Shown: in pieces, positions 19,960 to 57,625 of the stretch | Position numbering within the stretch: the stretch's first letter is position 1 | Layout: every line of letters begins with the position of its first letter | Source: Pycnopodia helianthoides | Lineage: Eukaryota > Echinodermata > Asteroidea > Forcipulatida > Asteriidae | DNA: 64,000 nt | NCBI GenBank assembly: GCA_032158295.1 | Contig: CM063244.1 | Coordinates: forward strand, 28,894,241-28,958,240 | Direction: 5' to 3' | Position numbers and translations under genes: made by a program | Notes under the pieces: model-generated | Database searches by the model: none | What the model was told of the DNA's origin: nothing | The model's input: the letters and a program-made list of their open reading frames with translations, nothing else

Positions 19960-22560
19960 ACCAAGTCGAGGCTGAGAACAGTCTGTACCTGAAAGGGTCT
20001 TCCGATGAGCCCCCCTACACCACCTTCGCATTTTGATATTGTATCTGTGTTAACTTCCAATGTGCAAAACCTTCAATAAACCACTGTGAACAACTGCCAA
20101 ACTGGATGTCGAATAAACAAATCTCATAACAAAAATCATTAATTCGGGGGAAAATTCATACATCATCGCGCTGCCTCTAAATAAAACGCTGCCCCAAACA
20201 TTTTTTTAAAAACCAACTCATCAACCAATGTTGGTTTTTTAAGCATTTTCATGAGAGCAGAAACTACCTTTAAGAGGAAAATAGGACTGTAGCCACCGAA
20301 CCCTAACTGAGGCGTTTGACAACACTACAACATCCCAGCCTGAATCTTGTAAAAAATAATGTCTCTTCGACTGTCCGTATTGACAACGTGACCGTTAAGT
20401 TGGCATAGCGCCCTCGCTCGGCTCCGTTCTCCTCACTTCAACAATAAATTGTTCCTTTTAGTAATGAGCTACATGAAGTCGATGGAGTTCCACAAGGATT
20501 TGGTGCGATTTTGAATTGAAGTTATGCAATCGTTTTCAAAGTTTTACAGAACTCGTGATGCAGTTCATACCGTGTAGTGCTGTCAGTTCAAACTTTACAA
20601 TGCGTGCATTTATATTACAACCCCCACTTTTCGTATACAAAGCTCATTGTGTACAGTCAATTTAATCATGTTTACCGTGGGTAATCGAAATTTGTATTAT
20701 AAGTCGTAGTCGTGAGTTCTGCGCATGTACTTCTTTTTATATCAAAGGTCTGAACACAAAGGATACTATCTCGTTGTATTTATTTTCCCCTCAGATATAG
20801 CAGTATTCCAGGCCTTATTATCATTTTACAGAAGTTATTTTTTGCTGACCATTAAAACTAACATACTGCCCTCTTGAGGCTTAGTTTTCCGGGCTTTAGC
20901 CATTGTTCTTTATGGGCTTTGTGTGCATAACATTGATGGAGCCCACAAGGAACCAATGTGCTTTTGAATTGAAGTTATGCAGTTATTTTTAACTATTTGC
21001 AGAACCCATGATGCATGTGACAGTTTTGAGTATGGTCATCTGTAAATCTATGATGAACCATTCTATGGAAGATCTGTAGCTTATATTTTTCTCTCAGCTT
21101 TGATTTAGAAGATCGTACTTGCAAGTGCGAAAGATTGATGTTTGGGCCTAGTAACGGAAGCAAATGAAAAATGGGGCATTTTTGTAAGAATTAGTCTGCA
21201 GGGGGTGACTGGGTGTGTGTTTGTGCGTTTGCCTTAAATATTTGACATGTAGTTGACAAAGGTTTATGTTAAACTGATAACTAGTTTCAGTTCCATAAAA
21301 ATATTCAAGGTGATTCCGTGGCTGCTGCTTCCCAGGTTGTATCGTAAACTTGGGTGTGATCCCTGGCTACACGGCAGTTAACGGTTGCATGGCTTCTGAC
21401 TGGCACCCCGAAAAAGATATTGACAAAATAGGGAGACCGCCAACATAGCGCTAGATAGCTCAGTTGGTAGAGGCAGACACGTTAATCCGGAGGTCGTTGG
21501 TTCAAATCCCGCTCTAGTCAATTTTGTCAACCCCAAACCATAAATATATTCATTCCTTTTATAATGTATTCAAACTGAGACTGGAAAAATAACTGCCTGA
21601 CCCGTTTCTTTGGTAATCACTTTACATAATTTTAGGGACCGTGATGACATAGGGACCGTAAAACCAATTTGTGGGCGCGTACCAACGCCTGCTGAAAATG
21701 TTCTTAAATAATGTTTTTTTTTTAAAGAACTGCATAATATACAATTATTTTTTCACTGAGAGCGTGTCTTTTTGAAATTTGCTTAAAAGAATCCACATTA
21801 ATTTCAAGCAGATCTTGAAAATTTGAAAGACATTAACAAAAACAATTTTTTTTCTACATTGAAATTTATGTTTCCAAACCGAAGCAGAGGACACCTGCCT
21901 GAATCTGTTTGGTTCCGTGATAGGCATTTTTCAAGATGTTTGGAACTGCGTCCACATTGGGACCGTGGTGAAAAATTTCTAGGCATAATAAAGGCTGCTA
22001 AAACTAAGTAAAAGTCTTTCCCAAAACCATGGAAATCCCACAATGAATAAAGAGAATTATTTAATAGCAATCTGTTTGGTCGTTGCAGTAATGAATCCTT
22101 AGAGGTCCATAAACATGCAGTATATCAACAAGCAAACCTATGGGTTATGATGTATATTGGTATTGTTTCCCTTTCCATTGTAATGTTTTCAAACCGAGGC
22201 TGGAGGGACAATTGCCTGACCCTATTTCGGTTCAGTGATAATCATTTTCCATGTGCTGTAAAGGACCTAGAAAAGGGACTGTGACAAAAAATGTGGGGCC
22301 CATCAAAAAATTATTAAAGGCTGTTGAAACTTAGTACTTCACTTATTCTTCCCAAACCATCGGAATCCAACATAGAATGGCGACCTTACATTTACAATTC
22401 AAGAACTTTTTGGCAAATAAGAATTACGTCCTTTTTAAAAGATGGTTTGGGTTGGCATGGTTATGTGGTACTAAATCTCGTCTCAAACAAAAATAGTACT
22501 TGCAAACCAAATGGTGATGACGTAACTGGTATTCCGTATCTTATTATGAATAACTTTGGG
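19960..22560 (+). repeat. Left copy of a low-copy duplication (matches 54.1-62.2 kb)
   Basis: Ordered matches in the same orientation link this region to the far side of the transporter gene: GTCGAGGCTGAGAACAGTCTGT (19974) with about 54155; GTGACCGTTAAGTTGGCATAGCGCC (20390) with 54605; ACCAATGTG..TTTTGAATTGAAGTTATGC (20952) with 56230; CGTACTTGCAAGTGCGAAAGATT (21113) with 56412; and three CAAACCGAGGCTGG units (21569, 21874, 22188) with units at 57045-61885. No coding potential was seen. Confidence 0.75.
21310..21540 (+). repeat. tRNA-like unit, copy 4, with long conserved upstream part
   Basis: The tRNA-like part is at 21449-21520 with a damaged anticodon stem (GAGGCAGACACGTTAATCC). About 130 bp upstream (GGCTGCTGCTTCCCAGGTTG through GCATGGCTTCTGACTGGCAC) matches the flank of copy 1 at 5161-5262 in inverted orientation. 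The mobile unit is therefore larger than the tRNA part. Confidence 0.75.
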
Positions 22561-24753
22561 TGACCACTGACCATGTTTTTAACATCAAAATGTCTACCGT
22601 GGTGACATCTAAATTTCTTTTCCTTTTGAAATTTTTCGGGGGAGGTTAGTAAAACATCTTTGACCTATCCCATGTGGCTTTTTATACCCAAAATACACAA
22701 ACAAGCAAATTGGATCCTGTTGTTTTCATCAATCCCTGAAAACCACGATTAATTGCTAACACTTGCGAAAAATTTGATGGACTCCATCAACGAGGTTAAT
22801 TCTTAGGACATTATTCAGTCACTGTGCACTTTTCATGCACCATTGCATCGTTGAGTTAACACACACATACGGAGCCACACATATTTAAAAGAGAGATTTA
22901 ACTATGAGTCGACCGGAAAATTCGTCTATTATTGTGTTCCCATCTTGCAAATCGTCAAGGGTTATGCAACACAGTTACTTGCCCTTTTCTGCTGTTTTTG
23001 CAAGCCCAATGCACAAAGTAGTCGTTGATATAAAGTCGCTGATACGGTGTATTGGTACTAATCCAACGCTATAGATAGTGACAATAAACTAGAGAATAGC
23101 GCTGATCTCTATTATAGTCTGACTGGATGGTTGGTTGCCGGTGTTCGTTGAAGCATCCCCCTTCCTCAATGGTTGAAGACCTCGATCTCCATGGTGGGCT
23201 CAACTTTCCCAAAGAAGTAAATATTATGAATAAAATAACGATGTGGACATAAACATGCTATAGGAATAAAGAAAACACTTGTTGATGAATCAAAATTCCT
23301 TGATTAATGTACAAAATGCACCGCATTTTGTGTATTAAGCCATGATTAAACGGGTTTTGGAAAGTTCAAAAATGGCCGCCCGCCTGTAAGAACGTCACGG
23401 TCTTGTGCACATGCATAGAACTGAGCCGGTAATTGAGATCAGTGTAATGAGGGTAAACAAGAAAGCGAAAACAGTGACGGGAAGCAAGGAGCCCACACCC
23501 TTAAAAATCAGAACCTGGATATTTGTCAAGAGGTTCTTCCAGAAAACATAAATCGACTTCGTGGTTTTGGTTTGCACGGCGCCCAGATGAGAAGGGTTGG
23601 TTAACCGAATAAGGTACGTTCGTATTGTCGACAAGGGAAGAGATAAATGGAACACTTTAAAAAGTGGGGGTAGGGTGAGGGGGTGGCAAAGTCAGTACAA
23701 ATTTAATACATTGCCCTCCTCATAGCATTTGTGTGCGTGTTTTAACGCTGCATACGAAGTGTGGACATGAGAACTGTGCAACCTAATGCTAAATACTTCT
23801 TCCTCTTCAGATGTGAAGAATCAATTTAAAAATGTGTTAAAATATATTTTTAAGTGTGACTGTAACTTCGTTTTACCATTAAACAGGTTTTGATCGCTAC
23901 CATTAATACATCAGAAAGATACACTTATGACAATACATGTTCAAAATGTGGGCTATTAAAACTAAATGGGCAAGTAACATGCACAGATTACTAGCCCGGT
24001 GGGATACTTTATAAAATGCTTAAGTGCAAGGGTTGGGGAGATAGCTATGTTATTGCCGACCCTTCTCCCGCCTCGCCTTCTGGAGAATAATGTTGGAAAA
24101 TGTTCAGTGGTTTGATTTATGTCTTCGTCAAAAAATTTACTTATTGAAGCCACCGTTTTGAAACACTCTATCATCGCATTTGATGTTGCCATTTTTGCTG
24201 ATTATGAGAAACACTATTAATTTTCAAAAGTATGAAATGCAAAAGAGGCAACAATCTGTAAAAGTTATTGTGAATTGGCTTTACTGATTTATCGGTAATT
24301 TTATACTGGGACAGGGGAAGGATGTCGGTCCTCAAATTGAAAGGGGACGAACACTTGGGGACCACGACAAATTCACAAGATGACGATAATCTAGTATGAA
24401 CTAAAAATGTAATCCTCATTTCAAAGACACTCAAGGGAACATGATGTGAGAAGTAGCGGTACTGCTACAGTACTGGTGAACAAAAGAAGAACAAATATTA
24501 CTGGGGTTCTTTGACAAAAATACATACCTATTACAACCAGAGTATACTGGTAGTAGTTGCACTTTTGCTTTGTTAAGTATCTTTATAAAAACTTTTATTT
24601 GTAAATCGATGTAATTTTTGCCCCTGGTCGTGTGTGTTGAGTTGTCTTTTTAATAATAAATGAACCAGAATAATAAAAAAACAACAACAACCACTAGTGA
24701 TGATAATAACACGTGTTTTTATCACTTTTATTTTTATCCTTTCATTGTAAGAT
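22560..24753. other. Upstream region of the transporter gene
   Basis: No exon, core promoter or CpG-rich segment could be identified with confidence. The pyrimidine-rich stretch ending TTTCATTGTAAG just before the ATG (24741-24752) could be a splice acceptor, implying a non-coding first exon somewhere here. A minus-strand open frame at 23395-23655 is hydrophobic but unsupported. Confidence 0.4.
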
Positions 24754-50166
<25,413 letters not shown>

Positions 50167-50390
50167 TTGGCTTTTGCTCACTAAAAATAGCTGTTATGTT
50201 TTAGTTAAGAATTGGCTGACTTGCTCATATAGATTTGACGCATTATGATTAATTTTAAGTAAAGAATGGTATTTTATGGGACATCTGGCTCAATCATAAT
50301 TGACTCAATAAGAGTAGTAAGAACGATATGATTGTCCAGATTTTTAATTTAATTTTGACTCCTCACTTATACCCTATACTGATTCGTACC

Positions 50391-50396
50391 AATAAA
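50391..50396 (+). other. Polyadenylation signal AATAAA of the SUR-type gene
   Basis: AATAAA lies 225 bases after the stop codon and is followed by the T/G-rich sequence CGTTTGTATTTG. It is the first good hexamer downstream. Confidence 0.7.
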
Positions 50397-50604
50397 CGTT
50401 TGTATTTGAATTACTAAGAGTCGTCATGTTTTACTCTCATTTTTCATCCAATGGGCTCAATTGTAAATGTATGTTTATTTATTACATTTCTTTTCCTTTG
50501 ATGGTATGCCCATGCAGTTTAAAAATATGGGTTACCATAGGGCGATCCCTTTATACAGTGCTCTGAATCAATTCATGCATGTAACATGTATAATCATCCC
50601 ATTG

Positions 50605-50680
50605 CAAACCCAACCTGATATAAACATCAAAGATACAGACCCCTGTAGTGATGATGTCACGGTTTGTTTACTGCAATGCC
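50605..50680 (-). repeat. Inverted copy of the intron 25/exon 26 junction
   Basis: On the minus strand this is about 95% identical to 44172-44248, including the acceptor AG and the bases of the first codons of exon 26, where similarity stops. It lies immediately next to the GGGTGCACCCC-ended element. Confidence 0.85.
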
Positions 50681-51165
50681 CAAGGGTGCACCCCACCAAA
50701 TAAGGGGAAAACAGAGCGTCGATCGAGCTTATTAATTTTTTGTAGGCCCTCAAAATATTCAATACTAGACAGATTTGAGAGCCCCCTAGAAAGTATTTCA
50801 GTGTAAAAATGTTGCCCAATTGTGACCTGGGGGTTGTTGACCTCAAACGTGAGGTATTTGGGATGACATAGGCCCTGAAATAAAAGATCATATTTGCTGA
50901 GAGGTGTTTTAGGGACATTTTTCAAGATTGATGCTCGGACGTTTTGAAAATTACACCGGTGTAGGGGTGTTTTTATTAGGAGGAAAAAACTCGACGGGCC
51001 CAGGGACTCCCCATATCAAATTGAGAAGAGAATAAAAGTTCATGAGTCAATTAATAATTTTCTCTCTACGATAAAAAGCTGTGAGACTTTTAAGTGTTTT
51101 TCGTGTATTTTTGAATATTAAACATATGGGTTTTTATTTGGTGGGGTGCACCCCGAAGGGTTAAG
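50681..51165. mobile_element. Element with GGGTGCACCCCACCAAATAA inverted ends
   Basis: The left end (CAAGGGTGCACCCCACCAAA) and right end (TTTGGTGGGGTGCACCCCGA) are inverted copies. The element is about 480 bp, with no transposase frame. TTAA follows the right end (GGGTTAAG), but no matching left TTAA was seen. Confidence 0.7.
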
Positions 51166-51189
51166 AAGATCATGCACACAGAGATCACA

Positions 51190-51285
51190 ACAAAGAGCTG
51201 TTTTTTTTATAGTAGCGCCCTCTGTCAACCGTTATGTGAAAGGGCATGTTGTGATAGGCATGGGCGCTACATCCATCTATAGTTT
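51190..51285. repeat. Small inverted repeat (TAGTAGCGCCC)
   Basis: ATAGTAGCGCCCTC at 51210 faces GGGCGCTACATCCATCTAT at 51263-51281; a short foldback of about 75 bp. Confidence 0.5.
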
Positions 51286-51659
51286 ATTGAATGACAACGT
51301 CCCCCCCGGTTTTTTGTCATCCAATTGGGGTAACCTTTCGGTGTTTGCAGGTCAAGAGACATGGTCTTTGTGTACCCCCTCGTCACAGCGTTATATACAA
51401 CACAACCTGAGTTGTTTATCACAAATCCAAATTTGGAAGTTGTGCCTGTAGTCTTGTGTGAAAGTTGGGTTGAGGTGCCCAATGAGAAAAAATGATTCGA
51501 TCATAAACGCTTTATGTTATCTTGAAGTGTCACTGCGTAAGCCAATTTACCCCCTCCCCCTATGGTCACCGAAGGTGGTGGGAGTGTATAGACTCTGAGG
51601 CCATAGGACACCCACAGATTGGTGAATATATATTTTTCACTAATCGATAAACGTGCTTT

Positions 51660-51722
51660 TTGAAGGGCAACCCACCCTGGCCTACTACATCATATAGCAG
51701 GCCAGGATGGGTTACCCTTAAA
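51660..51722. repeat. Strong hairpin
   Basis: AAGGGCAACCCACCCTGGCC pairs with GGCCAGGATGGGTTACCCTT around a short loop (TACTACATCATATAGCA), giving a stem of about 20 bp with few mismatches. It could be a short foldback element or a small structured RNA; no further evidence. Confidence 0.7.
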
Positions 51723-53020
51723 AAACTAGCATGTAAAAGTTACATGTAGAACATGTAACAAGTCTTTGTCTCCTAGCAAACTATATATAAATGTGTTCGT
51801 TAGTTTAGGCCTAGATTTGTTGTTAGTTATGAGGCTTTGGGAGTGTGTGAGATCTGATTTCAACCCCCCCCCGCATCAAACCTCATAATGAAAATAAATA
51901 ACCGAGAAATTAGAATTAGCTGTTGAAAATAAATAACCAGAGAAAATACATACATAATGTACACGTTGGCCCTAACAGGACGTATTTGTACGTGCAATAT
52001 GTCACAGAACTGAACTGTTTGTACCGGGCATCGCGCTGCTCCTTTAAAACGAATGTCGAAAAAAAAATCAACACACCGACTCATCAGCTTATGATAATTC
52101 TACATTTTCATGAAAGCAGAAGTTAATCTGAAGGGAAACTATCATCATAGACCTAACCCGCCAAAATCCTAAACCTGGTGTTTGATAACATAACAACATT
52201 CTACGCCGGAATCTTGTGATGGCCCTTTCGAGTTAGTCGTATCGAAACCGTGACCGTTAAATTGGCATAGCGCCCTCGCTTGGCTCTGTTTTCCTCACTT
52301 CAGCCATTGACTTTGACTGGTCCCCTGTCTTTATCCGCAAGGATAAATACAGGCACTGATATTACAGGCCCAAACACTTCGTTGGATACACGTCTAGCAT
52401 TAACTGGTAGTAAGGTATGCGTCTCATATCTGTGTTATGGTTGGTCCGCCCTAAAGAAAAATATATTTTCTGACGACTAAACTTCATTTTTTCTTTACGA
52501 TTCAGCCGTTTAGCTTTTGAGCTATTAGGTTAAAAAACAAAGACATTCTTCAACGAACAAACTCGGTAGACCTATTTTGGACAATATTGGACCATTTTTC
52601 AACAACCCATAAAAGCCTTGACCTTCAAATCTTTGATTTACTGAAAAAGTTGAGATTTTACATTAGAATGAGAAGTCGTCCACACGACTTTCTCTTTATT
52701 TTAGGGGGGGGGGGGCAGAAGGGGTGCACGGTGGGGGGAACTCTTCATGCAGGCCAATTTAAATTATAGTTTCCGTTGATTTTGTTGTGAAGTATCAGTT
52801 TCCCGTGGTTAAGATACGTTGAAAAAAAAGATAGACAATAAACATTGAAACTACTACGAAAGGCTTTTAAAATGTAACATTCTGGTTGGTTTTTTGTGTC
52901 TGTCCCGCTAGCTCTTATATGCCATTTGCTAAATATAAATGTTTATGACAATACGACGAGAGGTAAATCAAATTAATCGTCTAGAAAATCAACTATTTTG
53001 AGTCGAACAAAGAAAACATT

Positions 53021-53093
53021 TACTCAGAGCGAGATTCGAACCAAAGACCTCCAGTTTAATGTGTCGGCGCTCTACCAACTGAGCTGTCTAGCC
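53021..53093 (-). repeat. tRNA-like unit, copy 6
   Basis: This matches the 5051 unit with box A TAGCTCAGTTGG changed to CAGCTCAGTTGG and box B GGTTCGAATC. Flanks (CTCCCTATATTGTCAATATC, TTTGTTCGGGGTACCAGTCA) show it belongs to the same larger repeat. Confidence 0.7.
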
Positions 53094-53459
53094 CTAATGT
53101 TGTTAGGCGCTCCCTATATTGTCAATATCTTTGTTCGGGGTACCAGTCAGAAGCCAACGAAATAAATATTTAACATTTTACCCAGTCAGTTTTCTGTGGG
53201 TAAAGATACGTAAAAGGAAAAGATAGATTTAAAACCATTGAAACTGCGAGGAAAGGCTTTTAAAATGTAACATTTATTCTTGTTTTTTTTTGTGCGTGTC
53301 CAACCCTCCGGGACGTTTGCTCTTGTTTGTCGCAGAGTTCCCCTACCAGTATTACCCGTGTATTGATAATGATCCGTTTGCATTCCATTGGTCAAACGAC
53401 CACCGCACAGTGCACGTGGATATTTCGTTCGCCTTATAACAATTAAAATTGGCCTCGAC

Positions 53460-53800
53460 AATCACCAACGCGGGTAGCTCGGTCCGATAAGGCGCTGGAA
53501 CTATCTCAGAATTCTTTACCGTGTGGCCACCGGTACTGAGTTCGATCCCGGCTCGCTCCAATATTACGATTCAAGGCAATTTTACTGGGACTGGCACCAG
53601 TGTGGTTCGGGAGCCGCCTTGTTTACCCTGAGGGGGGAGGGCCCGCGGTGGCCAGGGATGTGAGGTAGGGAAGGATATGCGGTGAGTCGGTTGTCACACC
53701 AGAAGGGTCCTAATGGACGCCGGTAATGGGCCTCTATTTGTGGTTTATTGTTTCGACGGTAAACTCCGTAGGGGAATAACCTAAATCGCGGCTCCTGAAT
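53460..53800 (+). repeat. Another tRNA-derived SINE-like repeat
   Basis: GGGTAGCTCGGTCCGATAAG (box A-like) and GAGTTCGATCCCGGCTCG (box B) are about 50 bases apart, as in long-arm tRNAs. A body with GGCACCAGTGTGGTTCGGGA and GGTTTATTGTTTCGACGG follows. A poly-T run at 53823-53844 lies just downstream. Confidence 0.6.
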
Positions 53801-56800
53801 GCCTGACTTATCACCGAGTAACTTTTTTTTTTTTTTTTTTTTTTCAAGTTGTATCTTTTACTAGAGCAATAAAGTCGTTGACAACGAGAGGCACACTGGC
53901 AAATACATAATTAAAACGACAAAAAAATAAGAAGAAGAAATAATCAAAGAAATTATAATAAAGAAATAATTAACTTAGCAATGTTTTAAAATAAATGGTA
54001 ATGTGTCCATTAGAAAATAAGAACTTGGACGTTAAAAACAAGCAATCGTCCAACCGATAAATTCGTTCAAACCCACAAGAGTTTAAAACTTTTTTCAAAA
54101 TGCATTCTAAGTGCTCTCCTCTAGAGCCGCCATTGTAAGTTTCCATCATCAAGTCAAGGCTGAGAGGGAACGGTCTGTAATGAGCTCTGTGCCGGGCAGA
54201 GAATTCCTCTTCACTCCTCAGCGTGATATTCTCTCTGTGTTAACTTGTCCAATGTACAAGACGGCAGTGAATGTATAAAACGGCAGTGAACCACGACACA
54301 TGACGAATAATCAAACCTCGTTGTAAAATAAAGAAACCATGGAAAATGCACATGTACTTTCTGCACGCAATGTTATATACATAATTTTTTTGTGTATGGC
54401 TATTGCGCTGCTCCTTGGATTAAAAACGCTGCCTGAACAATGTCATTTACAACAAACCGACTCATTAACGTTTTAATGAGGGCAGAAACTAATCATAATT
54501 AATGGGAGACCAGTACCATAGACCGTAGAATCCTAAACGTGGCGCTTGACAACATCCCAACACGGAATTTTGTGGTGGCCGTTCGGGTTATCCGTATTGA
54601 AACCGTGACCGTTAAATTGGCATAGCGCCCTCGCTCGGCTCTGTTTTCCTCACTTTTAGCCATTGGACTCTACAGTGCACAAGGTACACGGAAGTTGATG
54701 GAATTCCAAAAGGGCCATTGCAATTCTGAATTGAAATCACCAACATATTTTTAACGTTTTGCAGAACTCGTGATACGGTCCGTAACCTTGTAACGTTGCG
54801 AGTTTAAAGTACACAATATATACGTTCAATATGCAAACTCTTGACTTGAAAAATAGCACGAACATAAATAACTAGAGGGGAAAACACATGTGCGCGCGAT
54901 GCTACAGAACTGCCTGGTTTTTATGGCTAGCGTGCTGCACGCTACTCTAATTAAAACACTGCATCATACAACTTGATCAACAAACTGACTCATTAAACTA
55001 ATGGTTATTTTCTTAGTTTCATAAGAGAAGAATCTAATCTTAGATTAAACTAGCATTCTTGACAGTAGTTTTTGTGGCTGTCCTTTCAAGTTATCCATAC
55101 AGAAAATATGACCGTTAATAAGGCATAGCGCCCTCTGTAGACTTAGTTTTTCCTTGCTTTAGCCATTGTTCTTGTGTTTATGAATTTGAAGGAGTTCCAA
55201 AGAGACCAATGTGATTTTGACTTGAAGTTGTAATTTTTAGGTTTTGCAGAACTCGTGATGCATGTAACAGTTTACACCGTCTAAAGTTTCCAGTTCAAGC
55301 TCGTAATGTACGTGTTTTTTTAACATTTTACTCGGCACCTTTTTGTATACAAAAATCATAAGGTTATCTTCTGTAAATTCAAGTTTGGTTTACCGTTGAA
55401 AATTTTAACTCTGAATAAGTAGAATTCATATATAAGCACTGCGCATGTACCTTAGTACCGTACAAACGGAGGGCCGACGTTCCAGTGGCGAAACTAGGGT
55501 AAACTTTTAGAGGCAGAATTAAAAATGGGTGCACCATTTTTTTTTCTGAGGGCCCTTCTTTCTGCCTTGCCTATTTAAAGTAAAGTTTCTATTTGCGTTA
55601 AGGTTTCTTCTGTATTCCAATTACTATATATTTTATTTTATAAGATAATCTGACGTGATGGTAAAAAAATAACGTTTTCTGCGTATAAACGAAAAAAAGA
55701 TCTGAGTAGAAAACTCCCATTGTCAAGTGAAGGAGGAAATACTGACAGTGTTACTCTTACTATTAGAAATTCTTAGGATTGGAAACAAAATAAGGTGTGA
55801 TTTAAAGCTAAAACCAGCCGAATGTCTGACATGGAAAAGCCACTAAACCTTGGTCTTGACATGGATCAATATTTACATTGAACATTTACGAATGTCGCTA
55901 TTAATATTTGACTTCAAATCTATGTGGCAGAAAACTTTACCAACAATATTCTATTGAACTCAATGCATTCAACAATATCGTGAGGTCGGCTCGGGTAAAC
56001 CCGACTCGTAGTACCTCCCGGTAACCGATTTCCTTTAAGACAATAACGACACTCTAGGTCTGATTCTTGGATAACAGAAAAACTTAAAGTGTGATGTCAC
56101 TTCTAGTTGTCCGTACTGTTTACGAGACCGTTAAACTAACATACCGTCCTCTCGAGGCTCAGTTTTCCCGGATTTGGCCATTGTTATTTTCAGTGTGATG
56201 CGCTCATAAAATAGATGGGGTTCCATAACGACCAATGTAATTTTGACTTGAAATTATGCGCTTACTTTTAACTTTTTGCAGAAGTTATATATGCATGTAA
56301 CAGTCTAGAAGAAATGTATGGTCAGCTGAGAATCTACAGTGAACCATTCCATGGAAGATACCTAGCTTTGTCTTGATTATAAAGTTTCCTCTCACCCTCG
56401 GTTTGGAAGCTCGTACTTGCGAATGCGAAAGATTATTTTTTAGTAACGAAAGCAAATGAAGTTGGGAATTCTTTATCAAGTGAAATGGTCCATATGGAAA
56501 CGTATGTGCGCTTGTGCGTTTTCCAGAAGTTCTTAACGTGTAGGCCTATTTATCGACTGAGCCCTCAAAATCGAAAGTAAAAATAGTAGTTTCAAGAAAA
56601 CAAACTGTAGGCCCTACTTGTTACAAGGCGACACTTCAAATCCTTACTTGTGTTACCAAGAAGTAAATTCATTTTTTACTATTTAAATGTTCTTTGTGTT
56701 GTTTGCCCTCAACACGGTAACACCATTGTTGTTTATCTGCATTGAAACCATTGTAACCAAACCGAGGCTGTGTGGAAAATTAGTCTGGCCCCTTAAGTTG

Positions 56801-56835
56801 TATCGTTATAAACACTATCCTTTATCATTATTGCA

Positions 56836-56937
56836 GATGGGAACAAGACAAAGAATGATGAAAGTGGCCTAATTAAAGCACAGTGAATGAATGAAAGTGT
56901 TGGTCTCTCCTTATATACGTCTCATGGAATATTATGG
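56836..56937 (+). other. Exon-like segment in duplicated unit, copy 1
   Basis: The segment is bounded by a good acceptor (TTATCATTATTGCAG) and donor (TATTATG then GTAAGTT). The sequence between has no long ORF. A second copy with the same boundaries is at 59158-59237. It might be a non-coding transcript exon or chance conservation inside a repeat. Confidence 0.35.
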
Positions 56938-57607
56938 TAAGTTAAAAAAAGATTAATGTTTCAAAAGATTCATAAAAGCTCGAGCGGGAATAATTTCTCT
57001 AGTTCCATCAATATTTTTGTTGACCCATTTATAAATGTATTCAAACCGAGGCTGGAAAAACAACTGACTGATTCGATATTGGTTCAGTAGTAAACACTTT
57101 CATGTGCTTTTAAAGTCCGTGACAGAAGTTTGTAGGCACATTCCAAAGCCTGCTGAAACTTAGCGATTTCACTGGTCCTTCCCGAGGAATCCGTTATATC
57201 TATGTAATAAGAGTTACATAATACTAAAATGGATGGCTTTAGTTGTCATGGTTATGCAGCATTCAATCCATAGAATTCCGAATCCAAACTAAAGCAAAAT
57301 GGAGGGGCTAACCTATGACCTCCTGGTATTGTGATCAAATGCCGTGGTTCTCTGTAAACTCAAACACACTATAGCTCTATAGAGGTCTCCTAAAATAATT
57401 TTGCCTTGCCTCAGAACCAGTCCCTAATCTCTCCAAGTATTTCTTGCTAGCTAGCTCATACAGAAAAGGTCTTTGGGCAGGCGAGAGAGAATTACTGAGG
57501 CTTTAACGATTGCGTCCCTTCCAACTCTCACCGGAATACCTAATTCTACTTAAACCTTTCAAAGCAAAAGAAAAACAAAGACAATCCTTTAAATGTTCGT
57601 TACTTTA

Positions 57608-57625
57608 AAAAAAAAAAAAAAAAGA
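57608..57625. repeat. Poly-A run
   Basis: About 18 A bases, followed by GATGAATTGCATG; no coding context. Confidence 0.85.

Noticed and set aside
23395..23655. Minus-strand hydrophobic ORF, vaguely like an ABCA N-terminus (FWKN...)
   Set aside because: The similarity is limited to a hydrophobic stretch after WKN. There are no neighbouring exons or clear splice sites and it is on the opposite strand to the transporter gene.
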